Shown here in pieces: positions 9,672 through 18,115 of a DNA stretch of 64,000 bases. How positions within the stretch are numbered: position 1 is the first letter of the stretch; every line of letters starts with the position of its first letter. Under the pieces are notes generated by a model, which was given only the letters and a program-made list of their open reading frames with translations, searched no databases and was not told the origin of the DNA. The position numbers and the translations under genes were made by a program. Origin of the DNA: Pseudomonas sp. BN102 (lineage in GTDB: Bacteria > Pseudomonadota > Gammaproteobacteria > Pseudomonadales > Pseudomonadaceae). Location: assembly GCF_029871245.1 (NCBI RefSeq), contig NZ_SSON01000076.1, positions 1-64,000 on the forward strand, read 5' to 3'.

Positions 9672-9863
9672 ATGAAAACCTTCGTGCTGCAGCCACTGCT
9701 ACTCGTGCTAGCTGCCTGCGGCCAGGGCGATGACAGTGGAGAGGTCCAGTCAGAGCTATCCCCGCAGGCGCGCTTTTACTCCGGGTGCACTCGTCCCGGC
9801 GAGTTCCTCACCCCCGAAAGCCTGCCTGCCATTCCGCCGAGCTTCGACGAGGACGTGCGATGA
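9672..9863 (+). CDS. trbK: Entry exclusion lipoprotein TrbK
   Basis: A 63-aa lipoprotein is encoded between trbJ and trbL, the standard place for trbK. It has a short positively charged start, a hydrophobic stretch and a lipobox LLVLAAC with the acylated Cys at about residue 16. A single further Cys lies in FYSGCTRPGEF. TrbK-type proteins sit in the membrane of carrier cells and block entry of the same element. Sequence conservation in this family is low, so the call leans on size, lipobox and position. It overlaps trbL by 4 bp. Confidence 0.8.
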   Translation: MKTFVLQPLLLVLAACGQGDDSGEVQSELSPQARFYSGCTRPGEFLTPESLPAIPPSFDEDVR

Positions 9864-11038
9864 ACGACGTCAGCGTGATCGACCGCTTCCTCGCGGTGTT
9901 CTCGCTCTACATCGACTCGGGCTTCGGCCTGCTCGGTGGCGAGGTGGCCTTTCTCAGCCTGACCCTGGTGGCGATCGACATGACCCTGGCCGGGCTGTTC
10001 TGGGCCATGGGAGGCGAGGATGTCACCGCCAAACTGGTCAAGAAGACCCTCTACGTCGGCGCCTTCGCCTTCATCATCGGCAACTTCAACACGCTGGCGG
10101 AGATCGTCTTCCGCTCCTTCGCCGGGCTGGGCCTGCTGGCCGCGGGCTCGGGGCTGAGCCAGGGCGAGTTCCTGCAACCCGGGCGGCTGGCGTCCATCGG
10201 CATCGACGCAGGTAGCCCGTTGCTGGAACACATCAGCAGCATGAGCGGGTTCCCCGACGTCTTCAGCAACCTCCACAGCATTCTGGTGCTGTTTCTGGCC
10301 TGGTTGGTGGTGGTGATCAGCTTCTTTTTCCTGGCCATCCAGCTGTTCGTCACGCTGATCGAGTTCAAGCTGACCACCCTCGCCGGCTTCGTCCTGGTGC
10401 CCTTTGCCCTGTGGAACAAGACCGCCTTTCTCGCCGAGAAGGTCCTGGGCAACGTGGTCGCTTCCGGCATCAAGGTCCTAGTGCTGGCGGTGATCGTCGG
10501 CATCGGCACCGGGCTGTTCGCCGAGTTCCAGGCCGTGCCGGATGAGCCCTCCATCAACCATGCCCTTGTGGTCATGCTCGCCGCGCTGGCATTGCTGGGC
10601 CTGGGCATCTTCGGCCCGGGCATCGCCACCGGCCTGGTATCCGGCGCCCCGCAACTGGGGGCAGGAGCAGCCGCCGGTACGGCCCTCGGTGTTGCGGGCA
10701 TGGCCGCCGGTGCCGCCGCCGTGGCCACGGGTGTCGGCGGTGCCGTGCTGGCCGGCGTCCGCATGGCGCCCGGCGCGGCGCGCCTGGCCATGGGCGGTGT
10801 CAAGCCTTTGACCGCCGGCATGGCGCCAGGATCTGCAAGCGCGGGCGCAGCGTTTGGCGATACGGCCACGGCGGCCGGCCCCGCGACATCCCCTGCCAAG
10901 CAACCCGACTGGGCCAAGCGGCTGCAACGTAAGCAGCAGCTCACCCATGCCGCAACCACGGTCGCGCACACCCTGCGCGGTGGCGATGGTGGCGGCTCAT
11001 CCCCCGGGCCGCAGGTGCGCGACCCGTCGAATTCGTGA
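9860..11038 (+). CDS. trbL: P-type conjugative transfer protein TrbL (VirB6-type)
   Basis: A 392-aa polytopic inner-membrane protein with several hydrophobic segments between residues about 20 and 290. A Gly/Ala-rich tail (about 250-340) and a basic C-terminus follow. It is the TrbL/VirB6-type channel component. The ATG at 9860 overlaps the trbK stop; an upstream in-frame ATG (9785) would run through trbK and is rejected. A GAAGGAG ribosome-binding sequence for trbF starts at its stop codon. Confidence 0.93.
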   Translation: MNDVSVIDRFLAVFSLYIDSGFGLLGGEVAFLSLTLVAIDMTLAGLFWAMGGEDVTAKLVKKTLYVGAFAFIIGNFNTLAEIVFRSFAGLGLLAAGSGLSQGEFLQPGRLASIGIDAGSPLLEHISSMSGFPDVFSNLHSILVLFLAWLVVVISFFFLAIQLFVTLIEFKLTTLAGFVLVPFALWNKTAFLAEKVLGNVVASGIKVLVLAVIVGIGTGLFAEFQAVPDEPSINHALVVMLAALALLGLGIFGPGIATGLVSGAPQLGAGAAAGTALGVAGMAAGAAAVATGVGGAVLAGVRMAPGAARLAMGGVKPLTAGMAPGSASAGAAFGDTATAAGPATSPAKQPDWAKRLQRKQQLTHAATTVAHTLRGGDGGGSSPGPQVRDPSNS

Positions 11039-11050
11039 AGGAGAACGAAG

Positions 11051-11758
11051 ATGCGATTCAAACGTCCGCAGGTGCGCTACAGCGACACCCCGCAACCGGC
11101 TACACCCTATCAGGCCGCGGCGCAGATCTGGGACCGGCGCATGGGGAGCAGCCTGGCGCAGGCGCGCAACTGGCGGCTGATGGCCTTCGGTTGCCTGAGC
11201 CTGGCCCTGCTGATGGCCGGCGGGCTGCTCTGGCGCTCGGCCCAGTCGATGGTCACGCCCTATGTGGTGGAGGTCGACAATGCCGGCCAGGTACGCGCGG
11301 TTGGCGAAGCCGCCAGTCCCTACCAACCGCAGGATGCGCAGATCGCCCATCAACTGGCGCGCTTCATCGAGTTAGTGCGCTCGCTGTCCATCGACCCGGT
11401 GGTGGTGCGGCAGAACTGGCTGGAGGCCTACCACTCCACGACCGACCGCGGCGCCGCCACGCTCAACGACTACGCCCGCACCAACGATCCCTTCAGCCGG
11501 GTCGGTAAGGAGTCGGTAACGGTGGAGGTGACCAGCGTCGTGCGAGCTAGCGACAGCTCGTTCCAGGTGCGCTGGAACGAGCGCCGCTACGTCAACGGTG
11601 CGGCCGCCGGGCTGGAGCGCTGGACGGCGGTGATCTCGGTGGTGCTGCAGCCACCGCGCACCGAGGAAAAGCTGCGCCGCAACCCATTGGGCATCTACGT
11701 CAACGGCCTGTCATGGAGCCGCGAACTGGACACTACGGAAGGAGCCAAGAAACCATGA
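11051..11758 (+). CDS. trbF: Conjugal transfer protein TrbF (VirB8-type)
   Basis: The 235-aa product is a bitopic inner-membrane protein: a short cytoplasmic N-terminus, one transmembrane helix (about 43-63) and a periplasmic NTF2-like VirB8 domain. It shows NPLGIYVNGLSWSREL near the C-terminus, a typical TrbF feature. AAGGAG is well placed before the ATG. It overlaps trbG by 4 bp. Confidence 0.94.
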   Translation: MRFKRPQVRYSDTPQPATPYQAAAQIWDRRMGSSLAQARNWRLMAFGCLSLALLMAGGLLWRSAQSMVTPYVVEVDNAGQVRAVGEAASPYQPQDAQIAHQLARFIELVRSLSIDPVVVRQNWLEAYHSTTDRGAATLNDYARTNDPFSRVGKESVTVEVTSVVRASDSSFQVRWNERRYVNGAAAGLERWTAVISVVLQPPRTEEKLRRNPLGIYVNGLSWSRELDTTEGAKKP

Positions 11759-12744
11759 GAACCTGCCTGCACTTCTGCACCTGCCCGCTGCTGCTGGCCA
11801 TGCTGGCCGGCTGCGCCGGCTCGGGTGAGCCGCCGGTGATTGCCCTGGACGAACCAGTGGAGGCGCAGCGCCTGCCGGAGCCACCCAAGCCCATCGAGGT
11901 GGTGGAGATGCCAAAGCCGCTGGCCCTACCGGCACAGCTGAAACCGGTGCCGGGGGCCAAGGCCGAAAAGCCGGTCGAGGAGCCAACCGATGAGCGCGTG
12001 CGTGTCTCGCGCGCCAACCGCGACGCTCGGGTCGCGCCGACCCGGGAGGGCTACATCAACGCCATCCAGGTCTGGCCCTACTCCGACGGCGCGCTGTATC
12101 AGGTGTACACCAGCCCAGGGCGGGTAACGGCGATCAACCTGCAGGCTGGCGAGGAGCTGGTCACGGTGGCCGCCGGCGATACCGTGCGCTGGATTGTGGG
12201 CGACACCTCCAGCGGCAGCGGAGAGGAGCTACGTGTCAGCGTGCTGGTCAAGCCGACACGGGTCGACCTCAAGACCAACCTGGTCATCACCACCACGCGG
12301 CGCACCTACCTGATCGAACTCACCGCCACCGAGCAGGCGTGGATGGCCTCGGTGTCCTGGGACTACCCCAAGGACCGCATGCTCGCCCTGCAGCGCCGCG
12401 CTACTGCTGCGAAAGCGGCGGCCCCGGTCGATACTGGCCTGGCGCTGGAGCAACTGCGCTTTCACTATGCGATCAACGGCAGCAACCCGCCCTGGAAACC
12501 GCTGCGTGCCTTCGACGACGGCCGCAAGGTGTACATCCAGTTCCCTGCCGGCATCGCTCAAGGGGAGTTGCCGCCGCTGTTCGTGATCGGTCCGGAGGGT
12601 GACGGCCAATTGGTCAACTACCGCTTCCGCTCGCCCTACTACATCGTGGATCGGCTGTTCGGCGCGGCTGAATTGCGCCTGGGCGCGGACAAGGGTGACG
12701 TGGTGCGGATCGAGCGCACCGATGGCGTGGCACGGAGGCCCTGA
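11755..12744 (+). CDS. trbG: P-type conjugative transfer protein TrbG (VirB9-type)
   Basis: A 329-aa periplasmic/outer-membrane lipoprotein with a lipobox LLAMLAGC (Cys at about 19), a Pro-rich linker and a VirB9-like beta-rich C-terminal half. That half contains INAIQVWPYSDGALYQVYT and a final YYIVDRLFGAAELRLG. It forms the outer-membrane ring with TrbI. ATG 11755 overlaps the trbF stop and gives the lipoprotein signal at the exact N-terminus, so the in-frame ATG at 11713 is rejected. Confidence 0.94.
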   Translation: MRTCLHFCTCPLLLAMLAGCAGSGEPPVIALDEPVEAQRLPEPPKPIEVVEMPKPLALPAQLKPVPGAKAEKPVEEPTDERVRVSRANRDARVAPTREGYINAIQVWPYSDGALYQVYTSPGRVTAINLQAGEELVTVAAGDTVRWIVGDTSSGSGEELRVSVLVKPTRVDLKTNLVITTTRRTYLIELTATEQAWMASVSWDYPKDRMLALQRRATAAKAAAPVDTGLALEQLRFHYAINGSNPPWKPLRAFDDGRKVYIQFPAGIAQGELPPLFVIGPEGDGQLVNYRFRSPYYIVDRLFGAAELRLGADKGDVVRIERTDGVARRP

Positions 12745-12746
12745 TC

Positions 12747-14033
12747 ATGAGTGCCACGAATGATATCCAGGATGCGGCGCCGCGGCCGCCCAAGGAGGCA
12801 CCGGAATCACTCGAGCTGCGCGCTCGGCCTCGCCCTGTCACCCGCCTCAATCCACGCATGCTGGCGGTGCTCATCGGAGGACTGGCCAGCGCGGTGCTCG
12901 GCGCCATGCTTTGGTCGTTGCAGCCTCAGCAGCGCCGTCAGGGTGCGGAGCCAAACGAGCTGTACAACGTCGACCGTGTGACCCGCTCCGAGGGACTGGA
13001 GCAGCTCCCGGCGGATTACTCGCAATTGCCAACTCTCGCTGCGCCCGAGGTGCCGCAGCTGGGTCCGCCGCTGCCCGGCGACCTGGGGGGCCCTATCCTC
13101 AGGGCCGAGCAGGCACAGGGTTACGACTACCGCCATGCCGGGCCCGACCCAGCTGAGGCTGAGCGCCTCGCCAGGCTCAAGGAGGCCGAGGAAGCGGCGT
13201 TGTCCTCGGTATTTTTCCGCTCTGGCAGTGGAGCGACATCGAGTGCCGGAGGCCCAAGTCCGAGCATGGCAGAGCACGCGAGATTCGATCCTTTGACAGC
13301 GACTCCTGCATCGGCCGCTGCAATGACCAACGCCCCTGCAGCAACGCAAAACCCGCAGCAGCAGAAAGAGGCGTTTCTCAGTAAATCCGTAGATCCGCAG
13401 ATTCGTAATTCCGGGTTTCTGCAAATGCCCGATTCCCCCTCCCGGGTAATGGCCGGCACCATCATCGCGGCCGCACTGGTCACGGGTATCAAGTCGGACC
13501 TGCCCGGTGATGTGATCGCCACGGTGACCGAACCGGTCTACGACAGCGCCACGGGCCAGCATGTGCTGATTCCCCAGGGCTCACGCCTGCTCGGCCGCTA
13601 CAACAGCCAGGTGAGCTACGGGCAGAGTCGCGTGCAGGCGGTGTGGCAGCGGGTGATCCTCCCGGACACCTCGTCCTTCCAACTCGACAATCTGGTGGGC
13701 AGCGATACCGCCGGCTATGCCGGCCTGGAGGACGGCGTCGACTGGCACTGGGACCGGATCGTCGCCGGTGCGGCCATGACCAGCCTGCTAGGCATCGGCG
13801 CCGAACTGGCGGCACCAGAGAACCGCACGGATGGAGATCGGGTCGTCATCGCTGGACGCGACAGCCTGCAAGACACAGTGAACCAGATCGGCCAAGAGGT
13901 CACCCGACGCAATCTCGATATCCAGCCCACGCTGACCCAGCGCCCCGGCCTGCCCCTACGCGTGATCGTCAGCCGCGACCTAGTGCTGCGCCCCTACCAA
14001 CCCTTGTTCATCCAGCAGAGGAATCCGCAATGA
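12747..14033 (+). CDS. trbI: Conjugal transfer protein TrbI (VirB10-type)
   Basis: The 428-aa protein has a cytoplasmic N-terminus, one transmembrane helix (about 39-58), a long Pro/Ala-rich periplasmic linker and a VirB10 C-terminal domain. That domain shows VMAGTIIAAALVTGI, the VLIPQGSRLLGRYNS block and RPYQPL near the end. It bridges the inner and outer membranes in the secretion channel. It starts 2 bp after trbG and overlaps the DUF2274 gene by 4 bp. Confidence 0.95.
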   Translation: MSATNDIQDAAPRPPKEAPESLELRARPRPVTRLNPRMLAVLIGGLASAVLGAMLWSLQPQQRRQGAEPNELYNVDRVTRSEGLEQLPADYSQLPTLAAPEVPQLGPPLPGDLGGPILRAEQAQGYDYRHAGPDPAEAERLARLKEAEEAALSSVFFRSGSGATSSAGGPSPSMAEHARFDPLTATPASAAAMTNAPAATQNPQQQKEAFLSKSVDPQIRNSGFLQMPDSPSRVMAGTIIAAALVTGIKSDLPGDVIATVTEPVYDSATGQHVLIPQGSRLLGRYNSQVSYGQSRVQAVWQRVILPDTSSFQLDNLVGSDTAGYAGLEDGVDWHWDRIVAGAAMTSLLGIGAELAAPENRTDGDRVVIAGRDSLQDTVNQIGQEVTRRNLDIQPTLTQRPGLPLRVIVSRDLVLRPYQPLFIQQRNPQ

Positions 14034-14263
14034 GCACGAACAAGCTGCGCCTCGGCCCCTTGCCGAAAACCGAGAACCTGAAACTGACCTTCACCTGTCC
14101 GGCTGGCCTGAAGGCCGACCTGGAGCGCTACGCGGCGTTGCACTCGCAAGCCTACGGCGAAGAAGTCGATGCGCTGACGCTCATCCCACACATGCTGGAG
14201 GCGTTCATGGCAAGGGATCGGGTGTTCAGGCGATCTAGTGCAGGTGCAGGCAGGAGCGCTTGA
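14030..14263 (+). CDS. DUF2274 family small protein at the end of the trb operon
   Basis: This 77-aa protein carries KTENLKLTFTCPAGLKADLERYAALH and a C-terminal HMLEAFMARDR, characteristic of the DUF2274 proteins that regularly close trb operons. The pattern of a strand followed by helices suggests a ribbon-helix-helix-like fold, so a DNA-binding or regulatory role is possible but unproven. The ATG at 14030 overlaps the trbI stop. Confidence 0.85.
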   Translation: MSTNKLRLGPLPKTENLKLTFTCPAGLKADLERYAALHSQAYGEEVDALTLIPHMLEAFMARDRVFRRSSAGAGRSA

Positions 14264-14272
14264 TTGCTGTTA

Positions 14273-14300
14273 TGTCAGATATTGAAATATACTTCTGACA
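14273..14300. promoter_or_regulatory. Inverted-repeat operator before the AbiE-type operon
   Basis: TGTCAGA (14273-14279) and TCTGACA (14294-14300) form a perfect 7-bp inverted repeat around a 14-bp A/T-rich core. It lies 32 bp before the start of the antitoxin-like gene, where a promoter must lie. AbiEi antitoxins are known to repress their own operon by binding inverted repeats in the promoter, so this is a good operator candidate. Confidence 0.55.
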
Positions 14301-14331
14301 ATCAGTCTTCAGAACCGCCAAGGTACTCGCC

Positions 14332-14928
14332 GTGAAAACCCTCCCTGAGAGAATCCTCGAACAAAGTCAGCAGCTCCCCGAGGGCGGTGTACTTTCGCCC
14401 AAGGATTTCATTCATCTGGGTAGTCGTGCGGCAGTGGACCAGGCCCTTTCTCGCCTGGCCAAGGCAGGAAAGCTGATGCGTGTGGCACGCGGCACCTACG
14501 CGGCGCCTGTCACCAGCCGATTCGGCACGCGACCACCAGCTCCTGAGAAAGTCGTAAAGGCGATAGCGGAGCAACGCGGCGAGACCCTGGTACAACATGG
14601 CGCCCGGGCTGCCAACGCCCTAGGACTCACGCAGCAAGTACCCATCAAGGAAGCGTTCCTGACCGCAGGACGATCCCGGAAGATGCAACTCGGCAAGACC
14701 GAAGTGCTTGTGCAACATGCTCCTCGCTGGATGCTCGCCCTTGGCCCAAGCCTGGCCGGCGAGGCGGTCCGTGCCCTTGCCTGGCTTGGCCAGGCGCATG
14801 TGAGTGAAGCGGTTGGCAAACTCCATAGCACGCTGCCCGAATCGGAGTGGGATTCGTTACTCGCGAGCCGCACCATCCTGCCTGCCTGGATGGCTCAGGC
14901 TATCGGCCGAGAGAATGCCCATGCCTGA
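14332..14928 (+). CDS. DUF6088/AbiEi-type antitoxin
   Basis: The 198-aa protein has an N-terminal winged-helix segment (about residues 15-60, LSPKDFIHLGSRAAVDQALSRL then GKLMRVARGTYAAP). A second domain of the AbiEi/DUF6088 type (ETLVQHGARAANALGLTQQVP) follows. Such proteins neutralise the partner nucleotidyltransferase and repress the operon. The GTG at 14332 is used because no ATG occurs in the conserved N-terminal part. The gene overlaps the toxin gene by 8 bp. The pair may stabilise the adjacent conjugative module or give phage defence. Confidence 0.82.
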   Translation: MKTLPERILEQSQQLPEGGVLSPKDFIHLGSRAAVDQALSRLAKAGKLMRVARGTYAAPVTSRFGTRPPAPEKVVKAIAEQRGETLVQHGARAANALGLTQQVPIKEAFLTAGRSRKMQLGKTEVLVQHAPRWMLALGPSLAGEAVRALAWLGQAHVSEAVGKLHSTLPESEWDSLLASRTILPAWMAQAIGRENAHA

Positions 14929-15943
14929 GCAGTTCTTCGAGTTATCGGAACAGGACCAGCGTGAAGCACTTCAGTTTGCCGCTGCTCAAACTGGCCGCCC
15001 TGCTCATCTACTGGAAAAAGACTTGTGGGTGGTCTGGACGTTACGGGCGCTGTTTACATCGACAGCCGGCCAGAACCTGACCTTCAAGGGCGGCACCTCC
15101 TTGTCGAAAGCGTACAAAGTCATCGATAGGTTTTCGGAAGATATCGACCTCACGTACGACATCCGCGAGTTGATCCCCGAACTCACAGGCAAGTCCGACC
15201 TCCCCTCTACACGCGGCGAAGCTCGCCGATGGACCGAAAGGGTGCGAGAGCGCTTACCGGACTGGATTCAGCAGGTCATCAGTCCGGTGCTTCAATCCTC
15301 GATCGAACAAGAAGGGCTGGACGCTACACTGCAGATTGCGGGTGAAAAGCTATTCCTCCGCTACCCCGCACTGGCTAGCGGTACAGGCTATGTCCCCCCA
15401 GTCATCACCCTGGAATTTGGTGCCCGCTCGACCGGTGAGCCGCATGCACCGCACCACGTCGTATGCGACATGGCTGGAGCAGTTGAGGGCGTGGTCCTTC
15501 CAGAGGCCAATCCAATTGTAATGGACATCGCGCGCACATTCTGGGAGAAGGCCACGGCCACCCATGTCTATTGCTCACAGCAGAGAATCAGAAGCGAACG
15601 ATTCGCCAGGCATTGGCATGACTTGGCAGCCATTGCACGTACCGCACACTTCGATGAGATTGCAGCCAATCGACACGTTGCCGACTTGGTCACAACCCAC
15701 AAGAGTTGGTTCTTCCAGGAAAAAGCTGCAGACGGTTCGGTAGTCGATTACCACGCAGCTGCACGAGGCAGCATTCAGATTGTTCCCAATGGAGCAGCAA
15801 GGGAGGCCCTGGGACAGGACTACGCACTGATGCTCGACGACGGCGTCATGGTTGGGGACGCCCGATCATTCGATCAACTCATGCAGGAGTGCGTCGTGAT
15901 CCAGGATCGCCTTAATGCACTGACTACTCCGAAGGACCAGTAA
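14921..15943 (+). CDS. AbiEii/AbiGii-type nucleotidyltransferase toxin
   Basis: The 340-aa product is a nucleotidyltransferase of the AbiEii family. It has the signature FKGGTSLSKAY followed by FSEDIDLTYD (about residues 52-78), the GG-T-LSK and D-x-D nucleotide and metal-binding motifs. Known relatives inhibit growth, in some cases by modifying tRNA acceptor ends. ATG 14921 lies within the end of the antitoxin gene, and ATG 14915 is an equally possible start 2 codons upstream. A conserved HWHDLAAIARTAHF stretch lies near residues 228-241. Catalytic motifs look intact. Confidence 0.85.
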   Translation: MPEQFFELSEQDQREALQFAAAQTGRPAHLLEKDLWVVWTLRALFTSTAGQNLTFKGGTSLSKAYKVIDRFSEDIDLTYDIRELIPELTGKSDLPSTRGEARRWTERVRERLPDWIQQVISPVLQSSIEQEGLDATLQIAGEKLFLRYPALASGTGYVPPVITLEFGARSTGEPHAPHHVVCDMAGAVEGVVLPEANPIVMDIARTFWEKATATHVYCSQQRIRSERFARHWHDLAAIARTAHFDEIAANRHVADLVTTHKSWFFQEKAADGSVVDYHAAARGSIQIVPNGAAREALGQDYALMLDDGVMVGDARSFDQLMQECVVIQDRLNALTTPKDQ

Positions 15944-16082
15944 TGAACAAGGCCTCGAGGCCCAATGCGAGCAGCCTTTGACGACTCGTCAGATCTAGCC
16001 CGGACGACATTAAACACGCAGCTTGTATGGCCACATTCTTAAGCGCTATCGAAAGCCTACATAGCATTCCCGTCAACACGTC

Positions 16083-16130
16083 CCCTCTCAGTTGAACCGT
16101 TTTGACGGTGATGCTGCTGAGGGTTTTTTT
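16083..16130 (+). terminator. Rho-independent terminator candidate
   Basis: CTCAG (16087-16091) pairs with CTGAG (16117-16121), extended by CCC/GGG with one bulged base. An inner CCGT/ACGG pairing and a run of seven T (16124-16130) complete the structure. It reads as a plus-strand terminator 140 bp after the toxin gene. Confidence 0.55.
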
Positions 16131-16813
16131 GTTGCCCGCATTTCGTGGAAAGTCCCACGTACCTTTCCCTTGCAGGTGCTTAGAGGCCCGAGAATGCTCA
16201 CCACTAGCCTGCGGGACGTCTGCTTTCGGCAGATTCTGTTGAAGAACTCAGTGCCGTCTAACGGGATTCACTGTGTGATTCCAGATTCACCAATAGGTAC
16301 CAACGTAGGGCGTATGTTGCGCCCCCTCCCCCAGGGAAACGAATCTTCCTTCTTGCCGCCTGAGTAGCCACTCTGGCCGGGATGGTCGCGGCGCGCTCCG
16401 TCAGCAAAGGACGGGCTGCCAGTGTTGATGGCAAATGACTCCCAGCCAACTGGAAACCTTTCTCCGCAAATCTTGCTGGCGTGTCCCTTCGCCGTATCTC
16501 GCGCCACCTCGCACACACGCAAATACTCGAGGAGCGCTGCGCCTCGAAGAACGACCGGATACCTGGGCGGAAATCATCCCATTTCTGGAACGCATGGTTC
16601 CACTTCGCAGGATTGTTCCGCGCCAAACCCAAAAATACTATTTATACAACCAATAACGGCGTAATCGCTGTTATTTCATAACGCAACCAGAAAAACCTCT
16701 ATCTCATTCTCGATAGGGCTGCGCAGTCCTAACGCCAGAGATTCATGGCGCAACTCGATGCCGTCAAAAATTAGATATCCGAATTTTCAAAAGACAGTAA
16801 GCGACAAACAATT

Positions 16814-16828
16814 TCGATAGTTAATCGA
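16814..16828. promoter_or_regulatory. Dyad TCGAT-N5-ATCGA just upstream of ligA
   Basis: A perfect 5-bp dyad with 5-bp spacer ends 21 bp before the ligA start. It could be a site for the LysR protein encoded at 24328-25218, but dyads this short occur by chance and the position is unusually close to the start codon. No direct evidence links them. Confidence 0.25.
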
Positions 16829-16849
16829 CTAACACTACAGGACTTCGGG

Positions 16850-17248
16850 ATGAAAAATGAAGATCACCATGACATTCCCGGCACCTATGTGCTCGATGGT
16901 GAACACTCGCGAAACGGCTATCACCTCAATATGTTTTGCATGTCGCTGAACAAGGCTGAGAACCGGGAAGCATTACGTGCCGGCGAAGTGACTTACCTGA
17001 AGAGATTCCCAATGACCGAGGAGCAGCGTCAGGCGGTGTTGAGTCGGGACTGGCTGGGCATGCTGCGCCTCGGGGGGAATATTTACTATATCTTCAAATT
17101 AGCCATTTTTGACGGCCTTAACATGCAGCAACTGGGTGCATTAATGTCAGGCACCGGCATGACAGAGGAAGAATTCAAAAAAATGATGATGAATGGCGGC
17201 AGGCGCATCGACGGTAACCGCAGCAAATCGGAGGCGCACAGTGGCTAA
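16850..17248 (+). CDS. ligA: Protocatechuate 4,5-dioxygenase alpha subunit
   Basis: The 132-aa protein is the small subunit of the extradiol dioxygenase that opens protocatechuate between carbons 4 and 5. Matching features are the IPGTYVLDGEHSRNGYHLN opening, the helical stretch NKAENREALRAGEVTYLKRF and the end LGALMSGTGMTEEEFKKMM, all typical of LigA/PmdA. Base composition is clearly lower in GC than the trb genes, which fits separate acquisition. The ATG is preceded by AGGACTTCGGG. ligB starts inside the last codons (8-bp overlap), so the two subunits are translationally coupled. Confidence 0.93.
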   Translation: MKNEDHHDIPGTYVLDGEHSRNGYHLNMFCMSLNKAENREALRAGEVTYLKRFPMTEEQRQAVLSRDWLGMLRLGGNIYYIFKLAIFDGLNMQQLGALMSGTGMTEEEFKKMMMNGGRRIDGNRSKSEAHSG

Positions 17249-18083
17249 AATCATTGCCGGACTTGGCACCTCGCACGTACCAGCGATTGGTGCGGCTATC
17301 GACCATGAAAAAACCCAGGAATCATACTGGAAACCATTGTTTGAAGGTATTCAACCGGCCCGCCAATGGATCAATGAATTGAAACCGGACGTATGCATTA
17401 TCGTCTATAACGACCATGCATCAGCTTTTTCTCTCGAAGCCATTTCTACATTTGCAATTGGTGTGGCGCCCGAATTCTTACCAGCCGATGAAGGCTACGG
17501 TCCGCGTAAAGTGCCAGCGGTGAAAGGCAACTCCAAACTGGCTTGGCATATTGCGGAATCGCTGATCAAGGATGAGTTTGATATGACCATCGTCAATGAA
17601 ATGCCGGTGGATCATGGCCTGACAGTTCCGCTATCGCTTATGTATGACAAGCCTGACGTGTGGCCCTGCGAAGTAATTCCACTCTGCGTTAATGTCATTC
17701 AATACCCGCAACCGACCGCCAATCGCTGCTACAACCTCGGCAAATCTATTTGTAGAGCTGTCGAGTCCTATCCAGAGGCTATCAGGGTTGCAATCGTCGG
17801 TACGGGCGGCCTTTCGCATCAACTGCAGGGCGAGCGGGCTGGGCTGATAAACAGCGATTTCGATGAAAACTGGCTCGACGATCTCGTTTCCAAACCGGAA
17901 GAACTGAAGAACGTCTCCCATACCGAGTATCTGCGCGAGGCCGGATCGGAAGGGATCGAGATGATCATGTGGTTCATCATGCGTGGCGCTTTGGATGAGC
18001 GGGTTAAGCAGGTGTATCGCTTCACTCACTGCCCTGTATCGAACACCAACTACGGATTGCTGGCTCTCGAAAACGAAAGCTGA
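17241..18083 (+). CDS. ligB: Protocatechuate 4,5-dioxygenase beta (catalytic) subunit
   Basis: The 280-aa LigB-type subunit carries the non-haem Fe(II) site. Class III extradiol features are GLGTSHVPAIG with the first iron-ligand His near the N-terminus, VYNDHASAF with the second ligand region, and VDHGLTVPL. ATGTGGLSHQL, here VGTGGLSHQL, forms the catalytic His region. The GTG at 17241 overlaps ligA and gives the conserved start AKIIAGLGTSH. The product is 4-carboxy-2-hydroxymuconate-6-semialdehyde, substrate of the next enzyme. Homologues also cleave gallate, which matters given the unusual PobA downstream. Confidence 0.94.
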   Translation: MAKIIAGLGTSHVPAIGAAIDHEKTQESYWKPLFEGIQPARQWINELKPDVCIIVYNDHASAFSLEAISTFAIGVAPEFLPADEGYGPRKVPAVKGNSKLAWHIAESLIKDEFDMTIVNEMPVDHGLTVPLSLMYDKPDVWPCEVIPLCVNVIQYPQPTANRCYNLGKSICRAVESYPEAIRVAIVGTGGLSHQLQGERAGLINSDFDENWLDDLVSKPEELKNVSHTEYLREAGSEGIEMIMWFIMRGALDERVKQVYRFTHCPVSNTNYGLLALENES

Positions 18084-18115
18084 TTAACCCAAGCATGGAC
18101 AAGACGAAGGTGAGC

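Larger units (their letters stand above)
15944..16849. other. 906-bp gene-poor stretch between the AbiE pair and ligA
   Basis: No coding region could be supported here. Composition falls from the high GC of the trb genes to clearly more A/T-rich sequence. It holds one terminator-like hairpin (16083-16130), and its last 150 bp are probably the promoter region of the lig operon. If the trb block is part of an integrated element, its right end is expected in this interval, but no convincing attachment-site repeat was seen. Confidence 0.6.

Noticed and set aside
16258-16632. A 124-codon minus-strand reading frame in the gap before ligA.
   Set aside because: No ribosome-binding site, domain or plausible composition could be seen; Arg- and Ala-rich frames arise easily on the opposite strand of such sequence.
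16850-16857. ATGAAAAA at the ligA start matches, in reverse complement, the TTTTTCAT target reported for Tn4371-like elements, suggesting an attachment site.
   Set aside because: The same octamer occurs at other start codons encoding Met-Lys in this window (for example 33020-33027 and 57787-57794), and no matching left end is present, so it is not informative.
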